DNA of 64,000 nt from Streptomyces sp. NBC_01485 (GTDB lineage: Bacteria; Actinomycetota; Actinomycetes; Streptomycetales; Streptomycetaceae): NCBI RefSeq assembly GCF_036227125.1, contig NZ_CP109435.1:7316001-7380000 (forward strand). Reading direction: 5' to 3'. Below the pieces are notes generated by a model, which was not told the origin of the DNA, did not search any database, and saw only the letters and a list, made by a program, of their open reading frames with translations. The position numbers were made by a program, and so were the translations under genes. Shown here piece after piece: positions 1 through 15,284 of the stretch. Within the stretch, counting starts at the first letter, position 1, and the number at the start of each line of letters is the position of its first letter.

Positions 1-888
1 GGAGTGGCCGTGGCGCTCGGTGTGGTAGTGCTGTCGATAAAGCCCTCGTTGTTGCCCGGTGACCCGCTCGGCATGGGGGAGCCGGAGGTCGCCGCCGTGT
101 CGCCGCTGCCCGCCGAGACCGCCGCTCCGACCGGTGCGCCCGCCGCCGCACCCGAGCAGATTCCCACCCTCGACAGGCCGTTCGCCGGTTCCCCGGCCCT
201 GAGTTGGGCCGACGGCGAGGCCGGTATCGTCCTGCCGGCCGCGACGGCCCTCGGGTCGGTTTCTAAGGAACGGGTCGCGCAGGCACTGGAGTTGACCAGG
301 AAACTGCTGGTCGGTGCGAACCTCGACCCGAAGGTGCTGCGTGGCGAACGTCCCACCGTCGCGCTCTCGGTGCTCGACCCCAAGCAACCGGACGTCCTCG
401 ACGACCTGAACACCTCCCTCCGCACGCCGGACAAGGCGCATGACCCGCTGTCGCTGTTCAGCCGGTTCGACCCCGACGAGGTCCGGGTCGTGGGCGACGT
501 GGTCAAGACGCGGGGGCGGGTGACCTTCAAGAAGGGCGAGTTCGCCGGCGTCGCCGTGCACGCCGACTACACCTTCGTCTATCCCGTCCGCCTCGCCGAC
601 GGCTCGTCCGAGGTCACCCGCACGATCGTGCGGCGCGTGATCGACGTCGAACTCTCCGACCCCGCGCACTACGACATCACGTCCGGACGACTGGTCCTCC
701 GCGCCTACAACCGTGAACTCGGCAACTCGGCCTGTGACGTCTACGACGGTTTCCTGCACCCGCAGTTCATGACGGCCGCGCCCACGGGACCCGAGCCGAC
801 CGGCCCGACCGCGGATCCGTACGACCGCAGCAAGAACGTCGGTGAGGGCGACGAGTCCGACAGTTGTGGAACCGTCTCCCGCGTCTGA
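1..888 (+). CDS. Membrane-anchored conserved protein, 5' partial
   Basis: The reading frame is open from the window edge to the TGA at 886-888. A GTG at 4 could act as a start, but the protein would then begin inside a hydrophobic segment (ALGVVVLSIKPSLL), so the true start is probably upstream. After the segment comes a Pro/Ala-rich linker (about residues 28-60) and a globular domain that is probably extracellular. Two Cys near the C-terminus (in NSACDVYDG and SDSCGTV) could form a disulfide. It looks like a single-pass, outward-facing protein. I recognise the layout as common in Streptomyces but know no function. Codon use is normal for the genome. Confidence 0.6.
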   Translation, partial: GVAVALGVVVLSIKPSLLPGDPLGMGEPEVAAVSPLPAETAAPTGAPAAAPEQIPTLDRPFAGSPALSWADGEAGIVLPAATALGSVSKERVAQALELTRKLLVGANLDPKVLRGERPTVALSVLDPKQPDVLDDLNTSLRTPDKAHDPLSLFSRFDPDEVRVVGDVVKTRGRVTFKKGEFAGVAVHADYTFVYPVRLADGSSEVTRTIVRRVIDVELSDPAHYDITSGRLVLRAYNRELGNSACDVYDGFLHPQFMTAAPTGPEPTGPTADPYDRSKNVGEGDESDSCGTVSRV

Positions 889-990
889 GTCCGGATCGGG
901 CACCGCGCGATCATCAGCGCCGGGGCCGTGGTCACCGCCGACGTGCCCGACTACGGGATCGTCGGCGGCAACCCGGCCCCGAGGCTCAGC
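889..990 (+). pseudogene. Remnant of a hexapeptide-repeat acyltransferase C-terminus
   Basis: Directly after the stop of the upstream gene, and in the same frame, the DNA encodes VRIGHRAIISAGAVVTADVP followed by DYGIVGGNPAPRLS. The run IxAGAVVTxDVPxYxIVGGNPA is the hallmark C-terminal coil of left-handed beta-helix (CatB/LacA-type) acetyltransferases. Nothing upstream encodes the rest of such an enzyme, there is no start codon or ribosome site, and the match fades after about residue 34. I read it as a fragment left by a deletion or recombination. The motif match is seen; the history is inferred. Confidence 0.6.
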
Positions 991-1012
991 CGATCGGACT
1001 CGGGCGAGCGTC

Positions 1013-2350
1013 TCAGCCGATCGGCGCGTACAGCACGCCCAGCTTGTCCAGCTCGTCGCCCGCGCGGCCCGTGAAGCCGACGATCTGCCAGCCGGACGGG
1101 GCGGTGAACGTGGCCGTGTCGGTCGTCGCCGTGCCGGAGGACACCGTGCGGCCCTTGTCCGTCGTGAACGCCGCCGAGAAGATCCTTGTACGGCCGTCCT
1201 TCTGACCCTGCGTCACCTTCACCGAGGTGAGGTGCTCGCCCGTCGCCAGCGTCAGCGACGTCGCCGTGCCGCCCGTGCCGCCATGGGTGAGCGTCGTACC
1301 GCCGTCGTGGGTCAGCGCCACGGAGTCCAGACGGGCCCCGCCCCGCAGGGTCAGCGTGCGCGGAGCCGGGGTGGCCGGCAGGTCGTCCGCGTCGTTGAAC
1401 GCCGTGCCGTGCGGGCCGCCGATGAAGTCACTCGCCCGCAGAGCCGAGTTGAGGGTGTAGGAGAAGTCGACCGTGTGCGGGAAGTGGTCCGAGAGGTTGC
1501 CGCCCGCGGAGTCCAGGAACGACGCCCACTCGTTGTTGTAGCGGGTCGCGTTGAGGGTCAGGAGCTTGCTGCCCCGGTAGAAGAACTTGTCCACGACCTC
1601 GCAGTCGTTCGTCGGCGCGGTCGTCGGGCACAGCAGCGCGTCCGCGCCCTGGGTGGGCCGCGTGCCGCCCTTCGCCAGCTTCACCCACGCGTCCGTGAGG
1701 CCGTTCTCGTCGGCGAGGGTGCGGATGTTGTCTCCGGCGCGGGTGTAGCGCGTGTTGGTGTCACCCATCACGAGCACCGCGTTGCCGGACGAGTTCGCCT
1801 GGATGAAGTCCGACAACTGCTCGACGTTGGCGCGTCGGGCGGCCATCGCGTCGTCCGTCGCGTCGGCGTTGGTGTGGACGTTGTACAGGTCCAGGAAGAC
1901 GCCCTCGGCCAACCGGACCCGGGCCAGCGTGAAACCCTTCGGGGTAAGGCAGTTGGTGCCCGTGCAGGCGTTCCACCGCACCCGCTCGAAGTCCTGGAAG
2001 GCGTAGTCCGAGAGGGTGTTGAGGCCGTCGCCGATGGCCGCGCCGCCGCTCGTGGCGGTGCGGTACGGGTGGTTGTCGCCCGCGTAGAGCGCCGCGTGGT
2101 AGTTGAAGTCCTCCTCCACGTTGACGATGTCGTACGCCGCCAACCGCGGTGAGATCAGCGGGGTGTTGGTGGCCGGATGGCCGGAGCTCAGTCCCTCGGG
2201 CAGGCCCGCGACGTTGTACGTCAGGACGTTGAAGCTGCCGGACGCGGCGGCGGAGGAGGAGGCCGCCGCCTGGGCGGGTGTCGCGGCGGTCGCGGTGAGG
2301 CCGGTCAGGGCCAGGACGCCGGCGGCCAGGGTACCGATGACTCGTCTCAT
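1013..2350 (-). CDS. Secreted endonuclease/exonuclease/phosphatase-fold enzyme (sphingomyelinase-like)
   Basis: 445 aa. The start is the ATG at 2350 ([11 protein letters not shown]), preceded by GGAG; an upstream in-frame ATG would put a charged extension before a clear Sec signal peptide ending near ATPAQAAA. The catalytic domain (about residues 38-310) has family motifs: FNVLTYNV at the first strand, the acidic metal site in VNVEEDF, the GDTNTRY loop, and the terminal SDHFPH His-Asp pair. These metal-dependent enzymes cleave phosphodiesters such as sphingomyelin, nucleic acids or inositol phosphates. The C-terminal 120 residues are Gly/Thr-rich beta structure, resembling the jacalin-like lectin region of Streptomyces secreted phosphodiesterases. 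The substrate cannot be fixed from sequence; sphingomyelinase C is the best guess. Confidence 0.82.
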   Translation of the reverse strand: MRRVIGTLAAGVLALTGLTATAATPAQAAASSSAAASGSFNVLTYNVAGLPEGLSSGHPATNTPLISPRLAAYDIVNVEEDFNYHAALYAGDNHPYRTATSGGAAIGDGLNTLSDYAFQDFERVRWNACTGTNCLTPKGFTLARVRLAEGVFLDLYNVHTNADATDDAMAARRANVEQLSDFIQANSSGNAVLVMGDTNTRYTRAGDNIRTLADENGLTDAWVKLAKGGTRPTQGADALLCPTTAPTNDCEVVDKFFYRGSKLLTLNATRYNNEWASFLDSAGGNLSDHFPHTVDFSYTLNSALRASDFIGGPHGTAFNDADDLPATPAPRTLTLRGGARLDSVALTHDGGTTLTHGGTGGTATSLTLATGEHLTSVKVTQGQKDGRTRIFSAAFTTDKGRTVSSGTATTDTATFTAPSGWQIVGFTGRAGDELDKLGVLYAPIG

Positions 2351-2494
2351 ATGGGGGTGTCTCCGGTCGGGGAGGAGCAGAGGAGCAGGGGGAGAGTTGA
2401 ACAAAGCTCAGATTGAGGCCGACCGGAGTGACGCACAAGGTCTGTTGAGGAAACAGTGAGTTCTGGAGAGAAAACGCTTACGGCGAATCCGGTG

Positions 2495-3580
2495 TCAGGC
2501 GCTCGGATCGAGGCCGTTCGACAGCCCGGTGTAGGCGGGCTTCGCCGCGTAGCTCTCGTTGTACGGCAGGGCCGCCCCGTACCCGTTGAACGTGCCCGGC
2601 ACCCACGAGTACTTGTCGCTGACGCCCCACACGGTGATGCCGGCGCAGCGTGCCACGCCGAGGCAGTTCTCGCTCGCCGTCTTGTAGTCGGCGGACTGCT
2701 GGGCCAGTTCGGCCGAGGAGGCGGGCAGCGGGATGCGGACGTCCAGTTCCGTGATCGCCACCTCCAGGCCGAGGTCGGAGAACCGCTTCAGGTTCGCCTT
2801 CATCGAGGCCGGGAGCTTTCCGACCTCGAAGTGCGACTGGAAGCCGATCCCGTTCAACGGCGCTCCCTGCGCCAGGAGTTGCTGGGCCAGCGCGTACAGG
2901 GCGTCGCTCTTGGCGTTGTCCGCCTCGATGTTGTAGTCGTTGATGTACAGCTTCGCGGCGGGGTCGGCGGCGTGCGCCCAGCGCAGCGCGTCGGCGATGT
3001 AACCGGTGCCGAGCTTGTCCTGCCAGAGCGAACCGCGCATCGAACCGTTCTCGTTGAACGCCTCGTTGACCACGTCCCAGGCGTACACCTTGCCCTTGTA
3101 GCGCCCGACTTCGGTGTCGATGTGGCCCTTGAGGATGGTGTTCAGCTCGGTCGCGGAGAAGTTCCCGTTCTTCAGCCAGGACGGCAACTGCGCGTACCAG
3201 GCCAGGGTGTGACCGCGTACCCCCTGGCTGTGGGCGGCGGCATGGGCCACCAGCCGGTCCGCCGCCGCCCAGTTGAAGCTGCCCCGGCTCGGTTCGACGG
3301 CGTCCCACTTCATCGCGTTCTCCGCCGTCACCGAGTTGAACTCCCGGTCCAGGACGGCTGTGTACGACGCGTCGGAGGTCAGCGGGGTGTCGCCGACCGC
3401 CGCGCCGATCTTCACCCCACGCCCGTCGGCGAGGCCGCGCAGGGTGGTGGCGGCGGAGGCCTCCGGCGTGAGCTGCGGAAGCGCGACGGCCGCCGTGGCG
3501 ACGAGTGCGCCCGCGACGGCGAGCGGGACGGGCCGCAGAACGCGACGGCGGCGACGGTGAGTTCCCGGTGTGCGGGGCAC
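2495..3580 (-). CDS. Secreted endo-1,4-beta-xylanase, GH10
   Basis: 361 aa. The GTG start at 3580 follows GAGGAG at good spacing. An Arg-rich n-region ([10 protein letters not shown]) precedes a long hydrophobic core ending ASAATTL, a Sec or Tat signal. The mature protein is one GH10 barrel. The acid/base is Glu173 in DVVNEAF and the nucleophile is Glu278 in ITELDV; HTLAWYAQLPSW and the WGVSDKYSW loop are also typical. It would hydrolyse internal xylan bonds outside the cell. It ends right after the catalytic domain, so it lacks the carbohydrate-binding module many Streptomyces GH10 enzymes carry. It is codirectional with the phosphodiesterase gene, 144 bp apart. Confidence 0.93.
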   Translation of the reverse strand: MPRTPGTHRRRRRVLRPVPLAVAGALVATAAVALPQLTPEASAATTLRGLADGRGVKIGAAVGDTPLTSDASYTAVLDREFNSVTAENAMKWDAVEPSRGSFNWAAADRLVAHAAAHSQGVRGHTLAWYAQLPSWLKNGNFSATELNTILKGHIDTEVGRYKGKVYAWDVVNEAFNENGSMRGSLWQDKLGTGYIADALRWAHAADPAAKLYINDYNIEADNAKSDALYALAQQLLAQGAPLNGIGFQSHFEVGKLPASMKANLKRFSDLGLEVAITELDVRIPLPASSAELAQQSADYKTASENCLGVARCAGITVWGVSDKYSWVPGTFNGYGAALPYNESYAAKPAYTGLSNGLDPSA

Positions 3581-3701
3581 GGCTGCTCCTCAGGGGGGTG
3601 GGGGAGGATGCGGGTGCTTCGCCGGTGTGTCGCCGCCGCCGGACGCAGGGTTGCCGGGGACCTGGGAACTGCGCCGAGTGGGGGAGACGGGCGGGGGACG
3701 C

Positions 3702-4409
3702 GTGGCGTACGAGGCACGGAGCGGACGATCCCGACGACCACGGGACGTCACGTCCGGCGTCGGCCAACCCCTGTGGCGGCAGCGGGACTTCGGAGTCTTC
3801 TGGGCCGCGCAGACCCTGTCCTTCCTCGGCGACTCCTTCGCCCTGATCGCCCTGCCGCTGCTCGTCCTCCAGGTCACCGGCTCGCTCGCTCGCATGGGTC
3901 TGCTGACGGCGGTCGGCGGGGTGGCCTCGGTCGTGGCGGCGGTGTTCGCCGGGGCGGTCGTGGACCGGGTCGACAGACGCCGTCTCCTCATCGCCTGCGA
4001 CCTCGTGCGCATGGTGCTGTACGGGCTGATCCCGCTGGTGTGGCTGGTCGGGCCGCAGGTCTGGCTGCTGTACACCGTCCTGCCGGTGTGCGAGGCCGTC
4101 GGCATGCTCTTCGCGGTCGGCTACGTCACCGTGGTCCGCGGCCTGGTCGGCACCGGGCAGCTCACCGAGGCCAACGGACGGCTCAACGCGACCGCCGCCG
4201 CGGCGGGAGTGCTCGGCCCGGTGTGCGCCGGCGCGCTCGCGGCCTGGGCCGGACCGGCCGCGGCGGTCGGCGTGGACGCGGGGAGCGCAGCGCGCCGGCG
4301 AAGCCGGGGCGGAGGACGGTGGTGTGGAAGGTGCGGGACAGACCGCGCACCTCGATGGCGTCGCTCGCTCGTTCGACCTCCGGTGAAGCGCGGCCGGCCG
4401 GCTGGGTAG
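3702..4409 (+). pseudogene. MFS transporter, truncated after about 190 residues
   Basis: The frame encodes the N-terminal half of a major facilitator: LWRQRDFGVFWAAQTLSFLG, then membrane helices and the loop DRVDRRRLLIACDLVRM typical of the macrolide-efflux-like MFS group. Similarity runs to AAVGVDA at about 4278, where a normal protein continues into the next helix. Here it turns into Arg-rich sequence and stops at 4409. The sequence after the break belongs to another gene on the opposite strand. A full member has about 410-430 residues, so this is a broken gene. The likely start is the GTG at 3702. Confidence 0.75.
4281..4375 (-). pseudogene. N-terminal remnant of an ABC transporter ATPase
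   Basis: Read on the minus strand from about 4375, the DNA encodes SDAIEVRGLSRTFHTTVLRP then GFAGALRS. This is the characteristic opening of ABC-2-type exporter ATPases (AIEVRGLSRTF). A GGAGGT sits just upstream at about 4377-4382, but no start codon is left at a usable distance. The frame breaks at about 4279, exactly where the facing MFS gene breaks. Walker A and everything after it are missing. The two truncated genes meet head to head, so one deletion probably removed the 3' parts of both. Confidence 0.6.
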
Positions 4410-4423
4410 CCGGCCGGCCGCGC
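4388..4423. terminator. Perfect 16-bp hairpin
   Basis: GCGCGGCCGGCCGGCT (4388-4403) pairs perfectly with 4408-4423 across a GGGT loop. There is no T-tract, as is usual in Streptomyces. It lies just beyond the ABC-ATPase remnant and inside the trailing frame of the truncated MFS gene. Confidence 0.6.
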
Positions 4424-4470
4424 GAGACGTCATCACCGTGTCGGAATGCCGATCACATGGTCAATCGATT

Positions 4471-9263
<4,793 letters not shown>

Positions 9264-9283
9264 GTCGTGGTCCGTCCGCCGGT

Positions 9284-10546
9284 CTATCCGAAGAGCTTCT
9301 TGAGCTCGCGGTTGACCGCGGTGTCGGCCTTGTCGAGGGAGGCCTCCGGGTCACCGTCCTTGCGGACGGAGTTGGCGAAGACGTCCTCCAGCGCGGTGAT
9401 CATGGCCTGGGTCCAGCCGATGTTGTCGAAGTGCCCGAACTCGTTGAAGAGCCTGACGCCCTCGGCCGGCAGACCCGACTTGAGCTTGGTGGCGGACTGG
9501 GCGATCGAGGTGCGCGGCGGGATGTGGAAGCCGTAGGAAGTGGCCCACTCCTCCTGGTACTTCTTCTGCTCGATCCACAGCCACTTGACGTATTCCTTGG
9601 CCGCGTCGACGTTCTTGCCCTTGGCGTTGACGAACATCGACCAACCGCCGTTGGTGACCGACTGCTTGCCGGAGTCGACGGTCTTGGGGAACGGGAAGAC
9701 GCCGATGTCGTCGCCGAGCACCTTCTGGAACTGCGGCATCGCCCACATACCGCAGAACTGGATCGCGCACAGGCCCTGGTTGAGCGCCGAGGGGTCCCAG
9801 TAGTCGGTCGGGGCGCCGAGGAGCAGGTCACCGCTGGTGAACAGCTTGCGCATCTTCTTGATGCCCTCGATGACACCGGGGGTGTGGTACGCGATCTGGT
9901 TCTTGTCGTCGAGGGTGTTCGCGCCCGCCGACCAGATCATCGGGTTGATGACCGCGTGCAGGTCGTTGCCGAGGTACAGGCCCTTGACCTTGCCGGTGGT
10001 GAGCTTGGCGGCGGCCTCGATCAGCTCGTCGAGGGTCTCCGGCACCTTCACGCCGGCCTTCTCCAGCAGCGACGGCCGGTAGAAGAAGAACTGCGGGTCG
10101 TCGATCATCCGGACGCCGTAGATCTTGCCGTCGACCGTGTGCGAGGCGATGTCGGCCGGGTTGAAGTCGGCCTTGACCGGGTCGACTATGTCGGTCAGGT
10201 CCGCCACCTGACCGCTCTTGACCATCTGGATCTGCGGGTGGAACTCGAACAGGTCGGGCGCGTTGTCGGTGAGCAGCGTCGCGAAGAGCTTGTTCTCGAA
10301 GTCGGCGGCGGTGATCCACTGCGTGGTCACGTTCGCGCCCTTGTACGCCTTCGCGTACCGCTTGATGGCCTGCTCGGTGCCCTCCTCGCCGTAGGCGTGG
10401 AAGTACTGGGTCAGGCTCGTGCCGGAACTGCCGCCTCCTCTGCCGGTGTTGCCGCCGCAGGCGGCGAGTGTCCCGGCCGCGGTCATGCCCGCCGCGGCCC
10501 GGAAGAGGGAACGGCGGGAGAAGGGGCTGTTGCTCATTGCCGACAT
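9284..10546 (-). CDS. Sugar-binding lipoprotein of the ABC importer
   Basis: 420 aa, ATG at 10546 preceded by AAGGAC; a second ATG three codons on is possible. A twin-Arg stretch (SRRSLFRAAAG) leads to a lipobox LAAC, with the lipidated Cys at residue 30, and then a Gly/Ser-rich tether. The rest is a family 1 solute-binding protein, with the central ALNQGLCAIQFCGMWAMPQF-type segment and NGGWSMFVNAKG. It would capture a di- or oligosaccharide outside the membrane and deliver it to the two permeases. Because lacZ is in the same operon, lactose or galacto-oligosaccharide is the likely ligand (inference). Export through Tat is plausible from the Arg pair. Confidence 0.9.
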   Translation of the reverse strand: MSAMSNSPFSRRSLFRAAAGMTAAGTLAACGGNTGRGGGSSGTSLTQYFHAYGEEGTEQAIKRYAKAYKGANVTTQWITAADFENKLFATLLTDNAPDLFEFHPQIQMVKSGQVADLTDIVDPVKADFNPADIASHTVDGKIYGVRMIDDPQFFFYRPSLLEKAGVKVPETLDELIEAAAKLTTGKVKGLYLGNDLHAVINPMIWSAGANTLDDKNQIAYHTPGVIEGIKKMRKLFTSGDLLLGAPTDYWDPSALNQGLCAIQFCGMWAMPQFQKVLGDDIGVFPFPKTVDSGKQSVTNGGWSMFVNAKGKNVDAAKEYVKWLWIEQKKYQEEWATSYGFHIPPRTSIAQSATKLKSGLPAEGVRLFNEFGHFDNIGWTQAMITALEDVFANSVRKDGDPEASLDKADTAVNRELKKLFG

Positions 10547-10647
10547 GGATGACGTCCTTGTCTCGAAGTACGGCTACGGCTCTGGTGCATCGGCGTCAGG
10601 TGGCTCAATTCCTGTCGCGGAGCGGGACGTTAACCTTCGGCTAAGGC

Positions 10648-10661
10648 TTCGGCAAGGGGTT
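10648..10661. promoter_or_regulatory. Putative ROK operator in front of the sugar operon
   Basis: TTCGGCAAGGGGTT lies about 100 bp upstream of the binding-protein gene. The same motif with one change (TTCGACAAGGGGTT, 12262-12275) lies upstream of the ROK regulator gene. It is the second part of a local tandem (CTTCGGCTAAGG then CTTCGGCAAGG, 10635-10657). The rest of the 324-bp gap (10547-10870) holds only the presumed promoter and a hairpin; I see no gene there. Confidence 0.45.
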
Positions 10662-10778
10662 GGACGAAGTCTGTTCGAAGCGTTGTGATCGGTTCGGGAT
10701 GGCGAACGGGAGGTGCGGAAGGGGCGGGAGGGGCGGCGCGGGCGCGCCTCAAGGAGGGGAGGCAGGGAGGGGAGGGGT

Positions 10779-10810
10779 GAGGGCCGCCGGTGTCAGGGCC
10801 GGCGGCCCTC
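10779..10810 (-). terminator. Hairpin after the ROK gene region
   Basis: GAGGGCCGCCGG (10779-10790) pairs with its exact complement at 10799-10810 across an 8-nt loop. It lies about 60 bp beyond the ROK stop codon and would separate that transcript from the sugar operon. Confidence 0.55.
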
Positions 10811-10870
10811 GGTCATGGGGTGAGCCCCGGACGGCGATTCCCGGACGGCACTCGCCCCGGGGCCTGCACG

Positions 10871-12124
10871 TCACGAAGGCGGTGCCGTACGGCTCCTCGT
10901 GCGGGCGGGGGCGGTGCGTTTCGCGTTGCGCTGCCCGACGGACTGGAGCGCCCCTTCGAGTGCGAACGTCGCCGCCCCCAGACACGCCGGGTCGGTGGGG
11001 ATGGGGGACAGGACGATCCGGTTGGCGGCCAGCGGCCGTTTCAGCGCGTGCCGGGCGACGGCCTCGCGCACCTCGGCGAGGAGGGGTTCGCCGAGCCGGG
11101 CCGCGACCCAACTGCTCAGCACGACCACCTCGGGATTGAGCACGTTGACCAGGTTGGCGATGCCGGCGCCGAGGTAACGGGCCGTGTCCCGCACGACCTT
11201 GACGGCGACCGGGTCGCCGGCGGCCACCCCGGCGGCCAGGGCGTCGATCGTGGCGGTCTGGTCCTCGGGGTGCAACAACGGGCTGCGCGGGCTGAGTTCC
11301 CGCAGGTTCTGCATGATGCCGGGCGCGCCGACGTACGTCTCCACGCAGCCGTGGTTGCCGCACCGGCACAGCCGGCCGTCGAGCACGAGCGTCGTGTGCC
11401 CCCACTCCCCGGCACTGTTGCTGACCCCCCGGTGCAGTGCGCCGCCCAGCACCAGTCCGGCGCCGACGCCGGTGCCGAGGTTGACCACCACGGCGTCCCC
11501 GTGCCCGCGCGCCGCCCCGAACCACAGCTCGGCGACCGCGCAGGCGCGCAGCGGATTGTCCAGGTACAGCGGATACGCGATGTGTTCGGAGAGCAGGTCG
11601 AGCAACGGCACGTCGTGCCAGTCCCAGTTGGGCGCGTACTCGGAGATGCCGGTGGCCCGGTCCACCTGCCCCGGCACGCTCACCCCGACGCCGAGCACCC
11701 GGGCGGCCTCGACCCCGGCCTGCGTGACCACCGAACCGGCGGCCACGGCGACGTGCCCGACGACCTGCTCCGGGCGGCTCTCGCCGGGCCGCATGTTCTC
11801 CTCGGCGCGGGCCAGCACGTTCAGCCCGAGGTCGAACAGCTCGACATGGACGTAGGTCTCCGCGATGTCCACGCCGATCAACGCGCCCCCCGACGCGTTG
11901 ACGGCCACGAGGCCCCGGGGGCGGCCGCCCGCCGAGTCCTCGAACCCGACCTCCGTGATCATGCGGAGGTCGAGCAGTTCGCCGACGAGGGTGGCGACCG
12001 TGGCGAGCGAGAGACCGGTCGCCGCCGCGAGCTCCTGCCGGGAGGTGGGCGAGGCGGCGATGATCTGACGCAGCACCTCGTAGCGGTTCGCGGTGCGGAT
12101 GTCACGTGATGTGCCGCGCTTCAT
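10871..12124 (-). CDS. ROK-family transcriptional regulator
   Basis: 417 aa from the ATG at 12124 (MKRGTSRDIR), preceded by GAGAGG; the longer open frame upstream has no domain support. Residues 10-65 form a winged helix-turn-helix (RYEVLRQIIAASPTSRQELA, then GLSLATVATLVGELL). The rest is a sugar-kinase-like ROK domain with the ATP-site glycine loop GVDIAETY, GTGVGAGLVLGG, and the zinc motif CRCGNHGCVE. Such proteins repress sugar genes and are released by a sugar ligand. Its place behind the beta-galactosidase/importer operon and the shared 14-bp motif make that operon its likely target. The basic C-terminal tail (about 25 residues) is unusual for the family. Confidence 0.88.
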   Translation of the reverse strand: MKRGTSRDIRTANRYEVLRQIIAASPTSRQELAAATGLSLATVATLVGELLDLRMITEVGFEDSAGGRPRGLVAVNASGGALIGVDIAETYVHVELFDLGLNVLARAEENMRPGESRPEQVVGHVAVAAGSVVTQAGVEAARVLGVGVSVPGQVDRATGISEYAPNWDWHDVPLLDLLSEHIAYPLYLDNPLRACAVAELWFGAARGHGDAVVVNLGTGVGAGLVLGGALHRGVSNSAGEWGHTTLVLDGRLCRCGNHGCVETYVGAPGIMQNLRELSPRSPLLHPEDQTATIDALAAGVAAGDPVAVKVVRDTARYLGAGIANLVNVLNPEVVVLSSWVAARLGEPLLAEVREAVARHALKRPLAANRIVLSPIPTDPACLGAATFALEGALQSVGQRNAKRTAPARTRSRTAPPS

Positions 12125-12261
12125 GGAGCGTGCCCTCTCATCCCGTCCGCCATCCTTCCGCCCCTTTCCGCGCCGGGCGGGCCGTGCCGGAAGAGGCTGT
12201 GCCGGGCAGGCCGACAGTGCGACGGCACCGGCGCCGCGCCAGGCTATGGGGTGCCACACAG

Positions 12262-12275
12262 TTCGACAAGGGGTT
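12262..12275. promoter_or_regulatory. Putative ROK operator in front of its own gene
   Basis: TTCGACAAGGGGTT sits about 140 bp upstream of the ROK start, in the 192-bp gap before aldO. It matches 13 of 14 bases of the motif in front of the sugar operon, which suggests autoregulation. An A/T-rich stretch (TTTATTAAG) follows at 12288-12296. Confidence 0.4.
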
Positions 12276-12316
12276 AGGAAAGGGGGTTTATTAAGTCGGC
12301 GGACGGCGGCTGGAAG

Positions 12317-15035
<2,719 letters not shown>

Positions 15036-15284
15036 TCCCCTGGTTTCATGGCATCGGCGTTGAGCAGATGGCGGCCGGCGTCCGTACTACAGACCGGAGT
15101 CACGGGCGCGGCCGCCCTGTGTTTTCCTGTCCCGATGCCCTGTCGTGCCGTCTTGACATGACATCTGAACAGGAAGCTTGTCAGTTGTGTTGGAAACGTG
15201 AAAAGCTCTGCCCCTGCCGCGAGGTTCCCCCCAACTCCATTGCCGTCGTGGTGAGTTGACCTCGCTTGTGGATGCAGGAGACCC

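Noticed and set aside
15036-15284. Consensus sigma-70 promoter (TTGACA at 15153) before the CBM2 membrane-protein gene
   Set aside because: TTGACA is present, but no acceptable -10 element lies 16-19 bp downstream, so I do not annotate a promoter.
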